Source: Hyphomicrobiales bacterium (GTDB taxonomy: Bacteria > Pseudomonadota > Alphaproteobacteria > Rhizobiales > Rhizobiaceae). Taken from it: a stretch of 53,056 bases of DNA. The position numbers and the translations under genes are program-made. The notes under the pieces are model-generated. The model searched no databases. It was not told the DNA's origin and saw only the letters and a list, made by a program, of their open reading frames with translations. Positions 8,794 to 17,757 of this stretch are shown piece by piece (the first letter of the stretch is position 1; every line of letters starts with the position of its first letter). The stretch is from positions 212,838 through 265,893 of the forward strand of contig UCMS01000004.1 in the NCBI GenBank assembly GCA_900473805.1, given 5' to 3'.

Positions 8794-9411
8794 TTATTCG
8801 CTTCTGAGGACCGGATGGTGCCGGCCGGCATCCGCTCGCAGCTTCCCGGTCTGGCGGGGGTCCTCGAAGATCTCGACCATGCGCTTGTAGGGTGTGAATC
8901 CGGAGCGCTGGTAGAAGGCGAGGGCGGCCGGATGGTCGAGATGGCAGGTGTGGACCCAGAATCGCGAAATGGGTTTCTCCCAGGCCCTCTCGATTGCGAC
9001 ATTCATCAGGATGCGTCCGGCGCCCGTCCCGATCAGGCTCTCGTCAAGGCCGAAGAAGGCCAGTTCGCATTGCCCGACCTCTCGGAAATCGAGTTCCAGT
9101 AGACCGAGCTTTTCACCGTCACGCGCCATGACGTAGATTTCGACCGCCGGATCCTTGATGATGGCCGCGAGCTTGTCATCATCCATCACGGCGCGTGATA
9201 CCCAGAGCCAGTCCTCTCCCACACGGCGATAGAGGGCGCGGTATTCGTCGAGGGTGGGGGAGGCCCAGCGCTCAACCAAGAGGTCCTGTCCCGGCGGGTT
9301 TGGCCGTGGCACCGGTTTTGCGGTCATCTCGAGGCATGTCACGATCGTCGCGAGCATGGTCGAGGGAATGTCGTGAAAGCCGGCCGGCAGGGGGGTGCTG
9401 TGCGTATCCAT
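8794..9411 (-). CDS. GNAT N-acetyltransferase
   Basis: 205 aa from ATG 9411 (MDTHSTPLPAGFHDIP); the reading frame stays open upstream but that stretch overlaps the neighbouring protease gene. The GNAT core is at about residues 60-190: LLELDFREVGQCELAFFGLD, then the acetyl-CoA loop LIGTGAGRILMNVAIERAW, then the DHPAALAFYQRSGF motif. Substrate unknown. It begins 47 bp downstream of the M50 protease gene and shares its direction. Confidence 0.9.
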   Translation of the reverse strand: MDTHSTPLPAGFHDIPSTMLATIVTCLEMTAKPVPRPNPPGQDLLVERWASPTLDEYRALYRRVGEDWLWVSRAVMDDDKLAAIIKDPAVEIYVMARDGEKLGLLELDFREVGQCELAFFGLDESLIGTGAGRILMNVAIERAWEKPISRFWVHTCHLDHPAALAFYQRSGFTPYKRMVEIFEDPRQTGKLRADAGRHHPVLRSE

Positions 9412-9457
9412 GAGCACTTCTTGACGCGGCTGACCGAGAGGTGTCAAGCACGCCACC

Positions 9458-10729
9458 TCAGCCGAAGAGCCGTCCACAGGCATAGATGACGGCATAGGCA
9501 TGCATGGCGAGGGCTGCATAATAGCCGAAACCCGTCATCAGCCGTTCTGCCGGTGTCATGGCGACCAGTTCGTCGCGGGGCTTGGCACCCTTGGTGCGGA
9601 TGAGACTGAGCAGGGTGAAGAGGCACAGACCGACGATCAAGGTGACCGGCGAGAGGCCGATCCGCCAACCGGTCCACAATACTACCCCGGTCACACCGAA
9701 GCTCGCCAGTGCCAGCAGTGTCTGGTTTTCGAAAACCTGCCGCAGCACCTGACCGCCGTCGAATCGGTATGTCGGCAGCAGATTGAGCAGGTTGAAGGCG
9801 CCGAGAATGACGAGGAAGATCAGGATGGGCGCCTCCGTGCCGGCCGCATGGGGCAGGCCGAGCACGGCCTCGTGGGCCGCCACCAGAACCGGAACCAAAA
9901 AAGCGGAGACGCCAGCACCCATCAGAGCACAGGTCGCCACTTCAAACAGCGTGTTATACGGTCGCCCACCGACGGCAATGCCGCCCAGCAGGGGCACGAA
10001 GATCATGCGTGCGCTCGGATGGCCGAATGCGCGATAGGCGATCATGTGGCCGAGTTCGTGCAGCACGATCACCAGTGTCAGGAAGACCGACATCATCAGT
10101 CCGGCACTGTCGAAGCCAAAGAAAGGCCAAAGCAGCAGCGTCGAAAGAACGACCAGCAGCGTCTGCCACAGCGGATGTTCGAGATGGCCGATGGCCGAGC
10201 TTTGCCTGCCCTCCACGTGATCCCGCAGCGCTGTCAGTTCCCGGCGGAGAACAAAGAAGCGGAAAAGATAGAAGGCGAGCCCTCGATAGGTGTCCGTCTG
10301 TTCGATCGTCACGAGACTGCCGGTGGGGAGGCGTTCGACCGTGCGCCTCTCGCTGAACCCCTCCCAGAAATTCTGGTCCAGCGTGCTGTCTGCCACCACC
10401 CGGAGTTCGCAGGAATAGCTGCCACCTGCCGTCATGGACGCCCGGTCAACCGCCATGGTGCGGCGGCTCGGACGGCCATGGCGATCGGGATGGCGAAACG
10501 CAAATTCGACAAGATCCGGATGCCCCTCGACCGGGGTCACCTCGATCACGCTCGGATGCCATGCCGTCAGGTCACCCGCCGGGCGGGTGATGTTCCAGAC
10601 GTCTTCCGCGCGCTCGCGCACCGTCTGGCGCACACGCAGGGTTCGCCGGCCGAGCGGGGCCGCCATCAGCAGCCATAAGAGGCCGAGATTGACGGCAAGC
10701 AGAAAAGCTGCGGCTTGATGCGTCGCCAA
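9458..10729 (-). CDS. M50 (site-2-type) membrane metalloprotease with SRPBCC-like domain
   Basis: 423 aa integral membrane protein. After a first membrane segment (about residues 6-25), residues ~33-160 look like a START/SRPBCC (polyketide-cyclase-like) domain: VRQTVRERAEDVWNI, LTAWHPSVIEV and TIEQTDTYRG. The protease core follows: HELGH at 224-228 (zinc ligands and catalytic Glu) inside a membrane helix, and NLLPTYRFDGGQV at 316-328, carrying the third zinc ligand Asp. Family members cleave substrates within the membrane; others are housekeeping zinc proteases with no known substrate. No anti-sigma or sigma gene is nearby. Confidence 0.88.
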   Translation of the reverse strand: MATHQAAAFLLAVNLGLLWLLMAAPLGRRTLRVRQTVRERAEDVWNITRPAGDLTAWHPSVIEVTPVEGHPDLVEFAFRHPDRHGRPSRRTMAVDRASMTAGGSYSCELRVVADSTLDQNFWEGFSERRTVERLPTGSLVTIEQTDTYRGLAFYLFRFFVLRRELTALRDHVEGRQSSAIGHLEHPLWQTLLVVLSTLLLWPFFGFDSAGLMMSVFLTLVIVLHELGHMIAYRAFGHPSARMIFVPLLGGIAVGGRPYNTLFEVATCALMGAGVSAFLVPVLVAAHEAVLGLPHAAGTEAPILIFLVILGAFNLLNLLPTYRFDGGQVLRQVFENQTLLALASFGVTGVVLWTGWRIGLSPVTLIVGLCLFTLLSLIRTKGAKPRDELVAMTPAERLMTGFGYYAALAMHAYAVIYACGRLFG

Positions 10730-10837
10730 ATGCCCGTCTCCCGATTGCCTGAAGAGCCGTCAATCTAGGGGTGCCGCGTTAGAATGCGGTTTAGATATTG
10801 CTTAAAAAGCCGGCGATCTTGACGTGCAGTCGGCCCA

Positions 10838-11770
10838 TCAGGCAACCGGCTCCGGCGGGCTTGCATCGGCCGCGCGGTTGCGCTCGCGCCAGAGGATGAA
10901 GAGACCGGAGCCAACGATGATGAGGATACCCAGCCATTTCGACAGCGTCGGAAACTCGTCGAAGAGAACGTAACCCAGAAGGACGGCGGCGATGATCTCG
11001 AAATACTGGAACGGGGCAAGCACCGAGAGCGGCGCCATGCGAAAGGCCCTAACCACAAGCAGGTGGATATAACCCGAGATCGTGCCGAGCAGGATCAGCA
11101 AAGCCCAGGCCAGCGGCGATGTCGGAAGCGAGACGGCAAAATCCGGGTCGCCGAGGCCTGTTCCCGCGATCAGCGCCAAGACCATGAACAGCGTGCCGCC
11201 GAAACCGGCCATGGTTTGCATGGTCATCGGCGAATCGGCTTCTCCGATGGCCCGGTTGAGGAACATGTAGAGTGCATAGAGAAAGGCGCAGGCGACGGGC
11301 AAGAGTGCCGTCAAGCCAAAGATGCGGTAACTCGGCTGGATCACGATCATCGCGCCACCGAATCCGACGGCAATGGCCAGCCAGCGGCGCCAGCCGACCT
11401 TCTCTTTGAGAAAAACGGCGGAAAGAGCCGTCAGAATGAATGGCTCGACAAAGTAGATGGCAAACACATCTGCGAGCGGCATATATTTGACCGCCATGAA
11501 GAACATCAGGCTCGCTGCGCCGTGAATTGCGCCGCGCAGGAGATTGACCCAGGGCCGTTTGGCCGACAGGGCGCTCCGCCCGTTCAACAGCAGCAGGAGC
11601 GGTAACACCGAGAGCAACTGGAAGAAGAAGCGGTAGAAGGTGACCTGGCCGGGCGACATGCCCTCGACAGTCGCCATGTATTTGGCAATTGCATCCATGA
11701 TCGGCAGGATCAGCATGCAATTGGCCATGAGGGCCATACCACGAACGGCATTGGTGGATGTAGGCGCCAT
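10838..11770 (-). CDS. DMT-superfamily (EamA) transporter
   Basis: 310 aa from the ATG at 11770 (MAPTSTNAVRGMALMANCM). Ten predicted membrane segments in two EamA halves; RGAIHGAASLMFFMAVKYMPLADVFAIYFVEPF is the typical end of repeat 1 and MAPLSVLAPFQYFEIIAAVLLGY of repeat 2 (both quoted in part from adjacent residues). It belongs with the RhaT/SAM-transporter-like rhizobial exporters. Substrate unknown. Upstream in-frame codons to 11917 are unlikely to be translated. Confidence 0.9.
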   Translation of the reverse strand: MAPTSTNAVRGMALMANCMLILPIMDAIAKYMATVEGMSPGQVTFYRFFFQLLSVLPLLLLLNGRSALSAKRPWVNLLRGAIHGAASLMFFMAVKYMPLADVFAIYFVEPFILTALSAVFLKEKVGWRRWLAIAVGFGGAMIVIQPSYRIFGLTALLPVACAFLYALYMFLNRAIGEADSPMTMQTMAGFGGTLFMVLALIAGTGLGDPDFAVSLPTSPLAWALLILLGTISGYIHLLVVRAFRMAPLSVLAPFQYFEIIAAVLLGYVLFDEFPTLSKWLGILIIVGSGLFILWRERNRAADASPPEPVA

Positions 11771-12100
11771 GGAGGGGCTTCTGGCTCGGATGTGCGGTTG
11801 GGGTACTTCAGCAGGAGACGCCACCAAGCACAGCCCGTCCTCGCGATCAAGGCTTTGCGGCCCATCGGGACGGAGGGGCCGAAAAAAACGCTCCACGGTC
11901 AGAATCTTCAGGAACAATCTCGATCCGTCCGCGTTTCAGGCTGTTGATGCCGCCGCAAGATCCCCCGGTCCTGCGGCGGTTTCACGCATGTTCTTGGCGC
12001 GGCGACGGCGATCAGTCCCGAATTTTTGCGATATCCTGCGATCGGGATGCGAGAATGAGGGCCGGCGGCCATCGGCGGGCCTTTGAAGAGGAGATGGCCG
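11771..12100. other. Intergenic region between divergent DMT and XRE genes
   Basis: 330 bp containing the promoters of two divergent genes. An 8-bp hairpin (11950-11957 with 11972-11979) is the only structure noted. The ribosome binding site of the XRE gene (GAAGAGGAG, about 12085-12093) decides its start at 12101. No gene or repeat was recognised. Confidence 0.6.
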
Positions 12101-12538
12101 ATGAGCGCCCGCAGAATTTTCGCCCGCATGACTGATTCGAGTGACGACACCCTGGGTGGGCGCCTGTCTGTCGCGCGCGACACCGCTGGTCTGTCTCTGG
12201 CAGATGTCGCCAACCGAATCGGGGTTCGCAAGGAGAGCCTTCTCTCCTGGGAGGCGGATCGGGCGGAACCGCGTCCTTCGCGACTGATCGATCTCGCCGG
12301 CATCCTGGGCGTTTCACCGATGTGGCTGATGACGGGCGTCGGCTCCGGGCCGGTCGAAGAAACCACTGACCTGCCGCTGGAGGCGCTCCGGCTGCAATTG
12401 CAGCGTCTGACCGATGCGCATCAGGAATGCGGCCGTCTCATCGCCGATCTCAGCCGGCAGATCGATCGCTACGAGGCAAAAAATGCCGGCGAAGGTCCCG
12501 GGCGCGATCTCGACGGGCCCGTGATGGGGCGGGCCTGA
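12101..12538 (+). CDS. XRE-family helix-turn-helix regulator
   Basis: 145 aa DNA-binding protein, start MSARRIFARM chosen because GAAGAGGAG lies 7-8 bases upstream. The Cro/CI-type helix-turn-helix is at about residues 20-75: GRLSVARDTAGLSLADVANR, then IGVRKESLLSWEADRAEP and the helix LIDLAGILGVSPMWLMTG. The C-terminal part (RLQLQRLTDAHQECGRLIAD, RQIDRYEAK) is a probable coiled coil. This architecture is widespread in rhizobia; targets are unknown. Its stop codon lies in the stem of a hairpin shared with lipB. Confidence 0.92.
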   Translation: MSARRIFARMTDSSDDTLGGRLSVARDTAGLSLADVANRIGVRKESLLSWEADRAEPRPSRLIDLAGILGVSPMWLMTGVGSGPVEETTDLPLEALRLQLQRLTDAHQECGRLIADLSRQIDRYEAKNAGEGPGRDLDGPVMGRA

Positions 12539-12563
12539 GACGGAAAGCCTATTCCCGTCTCAG
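12535..12563. terminator. Bidirectional hairpin between XRE gene and lipB
   Basis: CTGAGACGG (12535-12543) pairs with CCGTCTCAG (12555-12563), 9 bp with an 11-nt loop. The stop codons of both convergent genes lie within the stem arms. No strong T tract follows on either strand. Confidence 0.5.
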
Positions 12564-13276
12564 ACGTCGGTGACCGTCGGGCCGAACACGTCTTCAAACG
12601 CTTCGCGCAGCCGCATGTCGACATCCGCCATCATGACGGGAAGCCCGAGGTCGACGAGACTGGTGACGCCATAGGCGGAGATGCCGCAGGGGACGATGCC
12701 TGAGAAGTGGCCGAGATCCGGCTCCACATTGATCGACAGGCCGTGAAAGCTCACCCATTTGCGCAGCCGGATACCGAGGGCGGCGATCTTGTCTTCAGCC
12801 ATGGAGCCATCGGGCAGCCGCGGACGTTCGGGCCGGCGGACCCAGACTCCGACCCGGTCTTCCCGTCGTTCGCCCTTCACGTTCATCGCCGCGAGCGTAC
12901 GGATCACCACTTCCTCAAGGGCGGCGACATAGGCACGCACGTCCTGGCGCCGCCGTTTCAGATCAAGCATGACATAGGCGACGCGCTGGCCGGGGCCATG
13001 ATAGGTGTATTCTCCACCGCGCCCGGTGGCAAAGACCGGGAACCGGTCCGGCTCGATCAGATCCTTGGAATCAGCACTCGTGCCGGCCGTATAGAGCGGC
13101 GGATGTTCCACCAGCCAGACGAGTTCATCCGCATCTCCATCGGCAATCAGTCCGACCTGCCGCTCCATTTCGGCGACGGCTTCGTCATAACCGGTCAAAC
13201 CGTCGGAAACCCGCCAACGGACGGGAGGACAGTTGTCGCGAGCAAACATTTTGTGGTCGAGATCGGTGCGCTGCAT
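12560..13276 (-). CDS. lipB: Octanoyl-(acyl carrier protein) transferase
   Basis: Transfers octanoate from ACP to lipoyl domains, the first step of lipoate synthesis; cytoplasmic. 238 aa. Family motifs are [20 protein letters not shown] (substrate pocket), [20 protein letters not shown] with the conserved Lys, and [14 protein letters not shown] with the catalytic Cys of the Cys/Lys pair. N-terminal DLDHKMFAR precedes the core; the start at 13276 fits the usual length. It is convergent with the XRE regulator and 212 bp from the tRNA-Leu gene. Confidence 0.97.
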   Translation of the reverse strand: MQRTDLDHKMFARDNCPPVRWRVSDGLTGYDEAVAEMERQVGLIADGDADELVWLVEHPPLYTAGTSADSKDLIEPDRFPVFATGRGGEYTYHGPGQRVAYVMLDLKRRRQDVRAYVAALEEVVIRTLAAMNVKGERREDRVGVWVRRPERPRLPDGSMAEDKIAALGIRLRKWVSFHGLSINVEPDLGHFSGIVPCGISAYGVTSLVDLGLPVMMADVDMRLREAFEDVFGPTVTDV

Positions 13277-13425
13277 GGAAATCCGCCTTCAGGGGCAAGG
13301 GCCGAAAAGCCTTGTTTTCCTTTTACTTGGCAAGAAAGAAGCCGCAATTCAAGGCCGTCCCGGCCTCGCCTTTCGCAGGGTTATCCACCGCCCGTCGCGA
13401 TTTTTCAAAAATCTGTCATGGCGGG

Positions 13426-13454
13426 CTTGTGGACCCGGAATGCTTTTGCTACAT
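13426..13454 (+). promoter_or_regulatory. Promoter of tRNA-Leu
   Basis: CTTGTG (13426-13431), 17-bp spacer, CTACAT (13449-13454), matching the alphaproteobacterial housekeeping pattern CTTGAC-N17-CTATAT. The tRNA starts 35 bases downstream. Confidence 0.65.
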
Positions 13455-13488
13455 GCACCCCCGCCGGAGCAATTCGGCCTACCACGAT

Positions 13489-13573
13489 GCGGTCGTGGCG
13501 GAATTGGTAGACGCGCAGCGTTGAGGTCGCTGTGGGGCAACCCGTGGAAGTTCGAGTCTTCTCGACCGCACCA
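13489..13573 (+). tRNA. tRNA-Leu (anticodon GAG)
   Basis: 85-nt class II tRNA with encoded CCA (13571-13573). The acceptor stem GCGGTCG (13489-13495) pairs with CGACCGC (13563-13569). The anticodon stem CAGCG/CGCTG (13516-13520, 13528-13532) encloses loop TTGAGGT with GAG at 13523-13525, reading CUC/CUU. A long variable arm (TGGGGCAACCC type) and the T arm with GTTCGAGTC are present. The D arm includes GGTAGACGC. It is followed by an intrinsic terminator. Confidence 0.97.
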
Positions 13574-13585
13574 TTTGACTGAAGA

Positions 13586-13611
13586 AAAGCTCGCTTTTGC
13601 GGGCTTTTTCT
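13586..13611 (+). terminator. Intrinsic terminator of tRNA-Leu
   Basis: Stem AAAGCTCGC (13586-13594) with GCGGGCTTT (13599-13607), one G-U pair, TTTT loop, followed by a T-rich run (TTTTTCTTTTT). Confidence 0.8.
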
Positions 13612-13858
13612 TTTTGGTCTGTTCCGTTTCAAGAGAAAGAACGGAAGACCTTCATCGATCCCTCGTCTCCAGAACACGAATCCAGCGGTCAACGCGGCGG
13701 ATGTCGTTCTTGCTGGTGCCGCCTCAGGCGGATTTGCTTGTTCGCACGGGATCTCCCGATCAAAACCTGTGTTGGTGAAATCCGATATAGTGTTGTCTGC
13801 ATGTTGCCTCGCGGGCGTGTTCGTGTAACTAGGAGCCATAGCAACAAGCAGGCGAGAT

Positions 13859-14839
13859 ATGGAGCACCTTGTAGCAAAACTGGAGGGGCCACGGTCGCTC
13901 AAATGGGAGACGCAACTTGTCCCCGACGGACCACTCCAGTCTCGGCAGATAGCGTGCCGAACGCTCTATTCTGCGATATCTCCCGGCACGGAGGTCGCCG
14001 CGTATGTCGGGCTTCCGCCGTTAAGGCCCGGCAATGTCTATCCCAGACTTGTCGGCTACTGCAATTTGGCCTTGGTAACGGATGTCGGGACCGAAGTTTC
14101 CGCGGTCGCGCGCGGGGACTACGTGTTGACGCATCAGTCCCACCGAAGCGGCTTCATTTGCGCTGAGGAAGCCGTTTTGTGTCGCGTGGACAAATCCGCC
14201 GACATGGCTGCAGTCAGCACTGCCTATCTGTTCCATCTGGGCTACGCCGGCCTCTTGAAGGCTGATTTCCGCCCCGGTCACCATGTTGCAGTCGTGGGTC
14301 TCGGACCGCTGGGGTTGGGGGCGATCGGCGTGGTCTCTGCCTGCGGAGGCCTTGCCACAGCATATTCCAATCAGAAAGATGCCGCTGCGAAGGCCACCGA
14401 ATTCGGGGCGGTTCGATGCTTCCGAAAAGACGATCCGGTGGAGCCCGTTTTCGACATCGTTGTGACAACGAGCAACTCCTGGGATGACTGGCAGCTTGCA
14501 CTGAAACTCGCCCGTTTTGGTGGGACGATTGCAGTTTTGGGTTTCCCTGGTCGAGGCGAGGATCCCCCAGGGTTCAATCCCTTGGCTTCCGAATATGTCT
14601 ACGATAAGCAACTGACCATTACAGCCTGCGGCATGGTTCCGAACCTCGATGTTCGTCCATCAGATATCAGGTTCACGATCAAGAGAAACCTGCAGTGGCT
14701 GGTGAATCTCATTCAATCGGGCAAGATTCCCGCCCACGGGCTGATCTCGGAGATCGTGTCGGCGCCGGATCTTGACCGAGTCTATGGGCGTCTCGCGGAC
14801 CGGGAACCAAACCTCATTACGGCGGTGTTGAAGTGGTAA
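13859..14839 (+). CDS. Zinc-less MDR-family dehydrogenase, polysaccharide-associated type
   Basis: 326 aa medium-chain dehydrogenase/reductase. The N-terminal GroES-like part has ISPGTEVAAYVG and PRLVGYCNLALV but lacks the GHE motif and the four-Cys zinc lobe, so it is a non-zinc or single-zinc-less member. The Rossmann motif VAVVGLGPLGLGAIGVV (about residues 142-158) binds NAD(P). Such proteins pair with Gfo/Idh dehydrogenases in surface-sugar or other biosynthetic clusters, and here a Gfo/Idh gene follows within 2 bp. Substrate unknown. The start ATG at 13859 begins MEHLVAKLEGP. Confidence 0.85.
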   Translation: MEHLVAKLEGPRSLKWETQLVPDGPLQSRQIACRTLYSAISPGTEVAAYVGLPPLRPGNVYPRLVGYCNLALVTDVGTEVSAVARGDYVLTHQSHRSGFICAEEAVLCRVDKSADMAAVSTAYLFHLGYAGLLKADFRPGHHVAVVGLGPLGLGAIGVVSACGGLATAYSNQKDAAAKATEFGAVRCFRKDDPVEPVFDIVVTTSNSWDDWQLALKLARFGGTIAVLGFPGRGEDPPGFNPLASEYVYDKQLTITACGMVPNLDVRPSDIRFTIKRNLQWLVNLIQSGKIPAHGLISEIVSAPDLDRVYGRLADREPNLITAVLKW

Positions 14840-14841
14840 GT

Positions 14842-15906
14842 ATGAAGTATCGATTTGCTGTCATTGGCTGCGGTCGTATGGGGGTCGCGACGACGGAGAG
14901 GACCCGTGCGCTGTTGTCGAAGCAATGGTTCCCCTTAAGCCACGCCGATGCGGCGCATGAGAATGAACGGATCGAAATCGTGGCCGTTTGCGATGCCGAC
15001 GCCGAGCGGGCCCGGGAGGCCGCCAGGGGCCTCGGCCTCACGGAAGCGTCTGCCTTCACGGATGCGCAGGCGATGTTGCATGCCGTCAAACCCGATATTT
15101 GCTCCATCGCAACGCGGACGCCCGGACGAGTTGATTTGATCCGGCTCGCGATTGATGCCGGGGTGAAGGCAATCCATTCGGAAAAGCCGCTGTCGCAGAC
15201 CCTCCTCGACGGCGAAAACCTCATGGAAGAGGTTCAAAAGCGAGGCGTTCATTTCACCTATGGGACGCTGCGAAGGTTCATGGCGCCCTATCGATTGGCA
15301 AAGAAATTGGTCGAGGAGGGACGGATAGGTCCGCTTCGCGAGATCGTTGTGGATCACAATTTCAAGGATCTGCTCTTGTGGTCCCATCCCCACAGTGTGG
15401 ATCTGTTGCTCTTCTTCGGTGGGGCGGAGGTCGAATCTGTGAACGCCGTCTGCGAGTTTGAAGACGGCGCCGTGTCTGGCAACACCGTTGATTGCGATCC
15501 GAGGGTCGATTTCGCGCGAGTCCGTTTCAAATCCGGTTGCCTCGGAATGATCACGAGCACCACAGGGATGAATGTCAGGCTCACCGGAGACGAAGGTGCA
15601 ATCCATATCGTCGGCAACGGAGAGAGGGTTGAGCTTCACGACAAAGGTCAGGGCACCTTCTTCACGCGGCGCACCGTTCTGGAGGTGCCGCCCGCACCAA
15701 GCGGGACGGCACAAGCCTTGCGTGAATTGGTATCGGCTCTTGACGGCGAAGCCGCTGTCTCCATCGCGCCGGATGAGGTCGCGATGAACCAGCGGGTGCT
15801 GTGGTCCATCGTCTCCTCCGCGCTTGCCAACGGGGCCACGGTTCGCGTGAACGAGGCGAACGAGAAACTGGTGATCACCGGCAGGACAGGAGCTTTGACG
15901 GCCTAG
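14842..15906 (+). CDS. Gfo/Idh/MocA family oxidoreductase
   Basis: NAD(P)-dependent sugar or cyclitol dehydrogenase, 354 aa from ATG 14842 (a GTG three codons upstream overlaps the preceding stop). N-terminal Rossmann fold FAVIGCGRMGVATTERTRAL; the catalytic-lysine motif is HSEKPLSQT, the family's EKP; DHNFKDLLLWSHPHSVDLLL carries the active-site His/Asp region. It is co-transcribed with the MDR gene, which suggests sequential oxidation or reduction of one sugar. Its stop (15904-15906) directly abuts the stop of the convergent transferase gene. Confidence 0.88.
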   Translation: MKYRFAVIGCGRMGVATTERTRALLSKQWFPLSHADAAHENERIEIVAVCDADAERAREAARGLGLTEASAFTDAQAMLHAVKPDICSIATRTPGRVDLIRLAIDAGVKAIHSEKPLSQTLLDGENLMEEVQKRGVHFTYGTLRRFMAPYRLAKKLVEEGRIGPLREIVVDHNFKDLLLWSHPHSVDLLLFFGGAEVESVNAVCEFEDGAVSGNTVDCDPRVDFARVRFKSGCLGMITSTTGMNVRLTGDEGAIHIVGNGERVELHDKGQGTFFTRRTVLEVPPAPSGTAQALRELVSALDGEAAVSIAPDEVAMNQRVLWSIVSSALANGATVRVNEANEKLVITGRTGALTA

Positions 15907-17757
15907 TCAGGGGCCGGCAAACTCGAAAAATCTCGCTGCAGCGCGTTCGACATGAAGATCTCCTTCATCCCGTAGTCTGTTGAGGTCTTCTTCGTACAAA
16001 GTTGGAGGGCCGATGTAGGCGTTCACGGCCGCCCGACGCACGTAACGGAACGGTATTCCCAAGAATTCGCTTCGAAGAAAGCGAAGATATGCGGCGCAGA
16101 GATTTTTCACGGTAGGCGAAACAGAAATCTCTCTTTCTCCAGATAATAGTTCCTCGTATTCGGTGCGGGTCTGTAAAATTTCAGTACCCACAGGATAATC
16201 ATGCGGGTTCCATGTACTTGCGGGGACTACCGGAACTCCCAGGATCGGAAATTCAACAGTACCCATGCCGTTCCAGAGAAGTACAGCATCGAGATAGCTT
16301 GCCAGTTCATAGCTATTGAATGCACTGTGAGGTAAGAACACAACGTTATAGGCTAGATCCTCCGGAACCAACTCTCGAAGCATTTGAACGCCGTTAACGA
16401 CGATTTCCTTTCTAAGTTCGTGGGGATGGGGTTTAATCAACAGGATGTTGTCGGTTTGCGACACGCTTTCAATCAGGTGATTGATCCAGTCGATGAAATC
16501 CGTATGAGCAAATCCCCTGTCACCAGGTGCTGCAAAATCAATGCTAACTTTGCCCATTGCCATAAAGACTTTGTTGCCTTTGGATCGCGCCTCCTTAATC
16601 CGCTCCAAAATGCTGCTTCGCACTTCTGAGTTGGCTTCAGTCAGACTGCGGTTCTGATTGATCCAGGAGAGAACAACGGCATCCGCCGGCTCAGCCATTT
16701 CCGGTCGCTCGGAAAGGAACTGCCGAAACCTGTGACGCCCGCCAAGTACAGGTGCTCGAAGTTCCGGTTGTGCGGTCATGTCATCGATTACTAGCGTCCC
16801 TGCTTCAGCTGTAGATAGGTTGCTGAAATAGTTCTCATAGCTGACGCCCATGGCCACTGCGTGTATATCGTACTTATAACCTTCTGCGTAACACCATTGG
16901 CGAATGATTCCGGAAGGTGCGAAATGACTGTCCATCACCGCAACCCGAATAGGAAGCCCAAGGGAGGACAAGTTCCGTAATTTCTTACACAGCGAAAGTG
17001 CGACATCGGACATCTTGAGTAGCGTGGTGAAGTATTTGGCTGATACTTCGTCTTCCCCAATGTCGACGCTGTATTTCCGTGCTTGTTGGGCCACCCTCTC
17101 GTGCAAGTAGGCAAAAAAGTTTATGCCTTCAGCTTCTGCAATGCCGGCAGACCAATCAATATTCCAATTGTTATCTAGTTTTTCGGTGCGGATTTCGTCC
17201 ATAAATGATTGGCCGTCCGGAGCTATACAGCCAGCGAGTTTATCAAACTCATCGACGCCACACCTTGGGGAACTCATCGTAGAGTGGACAACCGCGCAAG
17301 ATGCATAGCCGCTCTTCGCCAGGTTGTACGCGAGTGGAACCATCAATCCAGATACTATCGGGTTCTGAACATTATAAAAAAGGACGAAGCCTGACGGTCC
17401 AACACATACCGGGTCGGTTGCAAGGAACGCGCTACCTTTCTCATATTGTTCAATGAGCCCTATTGTATGAGTGGCTGCGTGTTTTACCTTGGCGTATTCC
17501 CCTATTGACGGGTCGGTTAGTAGTGAGTGTGCAATTTCACGGCACCTGTCGTGCTTCCCTCCATCGAGTAGTGTTCTCAAAAGACGGTGTCGGTGGAGGA
17601 TCGACGCTCCACGCCACGCGGATGAGTCGACCAAGCATGCAGCCCGCTCATGTTGGTTTTGCGAACTCAGACGCTGACATGCTTTCCAAACGTCACTTTC
17701 ATCGGACTGTTTTGCGAGCCAGTCAGTCAAGGACACTGGAAGATTAAGACGGGTCAT
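15907..17757 (-). CDS. CDP-glycerol/capsule-type transferase-like protein
   Basis: About 616 aa (GTG at 17775 is an alternative start). The C-terminal half resembles GT-B transferases of the CDP-glycerol glycerophosphotransferase and capsule KpsS/LipB type: VFMAMGKVSIDFAAPGDRGF, LLIKPHPHELRKE, and LLWNGMGTVEFPILGVPVVP, the usual sugar-nucleotide or donor loop. The N-terminal ~150 residues are helical and unassigned. The gene overlaps the preceding TPR-transferase gene and is the last of a three-gene operon. Base composition is lower in GC than the flanks. Exact donor and acceptor unknown. Confidence 0.7.
   Translation of the reverse strand: MTRLNLPVSLTDWLAKQSDESDVWKACQRLSSQNQHERAACLVDSSAWRGASILHRHRLLRTLLDGGKHDRCREIAHSLLTDPSIGEYAKVKHAATHTIGLIEQYEKGSAFLATDPVCVGPSGFVLFYNVQNPIVSGLMVPLAYNLAKSGYASCAVVHSTMSSPRCGVDEFDKLAGCIAPDGQSFMDEIRTEKLDNNWNIDWSAGIAEAEGINFFAYLHERVAQQARKYSVDIGEDEVSAKYFTTLLKMSDVALSLCKKLRNLSSLGLPIRVAVMDSHFAPSGIIRQWCYAEGYKYDIHAVAMGVSYENYFSNLSTAEAGTLVIDDMTAQPELRAPVLGGRHRFRQFLSERPEMAEPADAVVLSWINQNRSLTEANSEVRSSILERIKEARSKGNKVFMAMGKVSIDFAAPGDRGFAHTDFIDWINHLIESVSQTDNILLIKPHPHELRKEIVVNGVQMLRELVPEDLAYNVVFLPHSAFNSYELASYLDAVLLWNGMGTVEFPILGVPVVPASTWNPHDYPVGTEILQTRTEYEELLSGEREISVSPTVKNLCAAYLRFLRSEFLGIPFRYVRRAAVNAYIGPPTLYEEDLNRLRDEGDLHVERAAARFFEFAGP

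Noticed and set aside
9500..10678. 392-aa plus-strand ORF opposite the M50 protease
   Set aside because: Shadow ORF, polar low-complexity translation, no ribosome binding site.
13489..13573. tRNA-Leu as an attachment site for a genomic island
   Set aside because: The polysaccharide block follows the tRNA, but no repeat of the tRNA 3' end and no integrase were seen.
13405..13902. 165-aa minus-strand ORF
   Set aside because: It runs antisense through the tRNA-Leu gene (the KTRTSTGCPTATSTLRV-type string is a typical antisense translation of a tRNA-Leu) and has no ribosome binding site or family match.
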